In this document: positions 33,008-33,009 of the stretch, piece after piece
How the letters are laid out: each line of letters begins with the position of its first letter
Numbering within the stretch: the first letter of the stretch is position 1
Assembly (NCBI GenBank): GCA_009703445.1
Contig: WLGA01000001.1
Coordinates: forward strand, 1-33,009
Direction: 5' to 3'
Origin: Actinomycetota bacterium
GTDB taxonomy: Bacteria > Actinomycetota > Actinomycetes > Actinomycetales > Microbacteriaceae
DNA: 33,009 nt
The notes under the pieces: model-generated
Databases searched by the model: none
What the model was told of the DNA's origin: nothing
What the model saw: the letters and a program-made list of their open reading frames with translations, nothing else
Position numbers and translations under genes: made by a program

Positions 33008-33009
33008 GC

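Overview
The window reads as a chromosomal segment of a streamlined actinobacterium. The gene order smc-ftsY-ffh-rpsP-khpA-rimM-trmD-rplS-lepB-rnhB-DUF2469-yraN-comM-dprA-xerC, then rpsB-tsf-pyrH-frr-cdsA, is typical of Actinobacteria. So are the GlgE/GlgB alpha-glucan pair, the DUF2469 protein and several DivIVA-type proteins. Moderate GC, very small intergenic gaps and many overlapping genes point to a small-genome member of the Micrococcales, probably Microbacteriaceae of the freshwater Luna (Rhodoluna/Aquiluna) type. That placement is inference from gene content, not a database result.

Layout. 1-3903 (+): glgE (5' end outside the window) and glgB, which build branched alpha-glucan from maltose-1-phosphate. 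3900-6547 (-): a cysteine-less thioredoxin/TPR protein and a large membrane protein with an internal lipobox. 6625-8795 (+): a DivIVA-like coiled-coil protein and an AI-2E family permease. 8799-10488 (-): alpha/beta hydrolase, small zinc-binding protein and a secreted SLT-type transglycosylase, overlapping head to tail. 10546-11749 (-): a secreted HNH nuclease and a DivIVA-repeat protein. 11772-15734 (-): cdsA, frr, pyrH, a terminator, tsf and rpsB. 15994-16482 (+): a lone M23/LytM-type protein. 16467-33009 (-): xerC, dprA, comM, yraN, DUF2469, rnhB, lepB, rplS, trmD, rimM, khpA, rpsP, ffh, ftsY, smc, mutM and rnc (5' end outside the window).

The minus-strand genes form long translationally coupled runs covering protein targeting (SRP, its receptor, signal peptidase), ribosome building (S16, RimM, TrmD, L19, S2, EF-Ts, RRF), chromosome maintenance (SMC, XerC, MutM, RNase HII) and DNA uptake processing (DprA, ComM). 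All three convergent gene ends overlap or nearly touch. No gap exceeds about 260 bases. I see no tRNA, rRNA, CRISPR, IS element or prophage gene.

I do not find a new defence or mobile system; most of the window is conserved housekeeping. The most unusual signal is rimM: the frame that encodes its conserved N-terminus contains no usable ATG, GTG or TTG, and the best start is an ATT overlapping the end of khpA. Other points worth attention are strong strand-specific hairpins in the rpsP leader, a hairpin-rich rpsB leader, an acidic repeat tail on S16, a membrane protein with a lipobox in its middle, and an M23 protein lacking the usual catalytic histidines.
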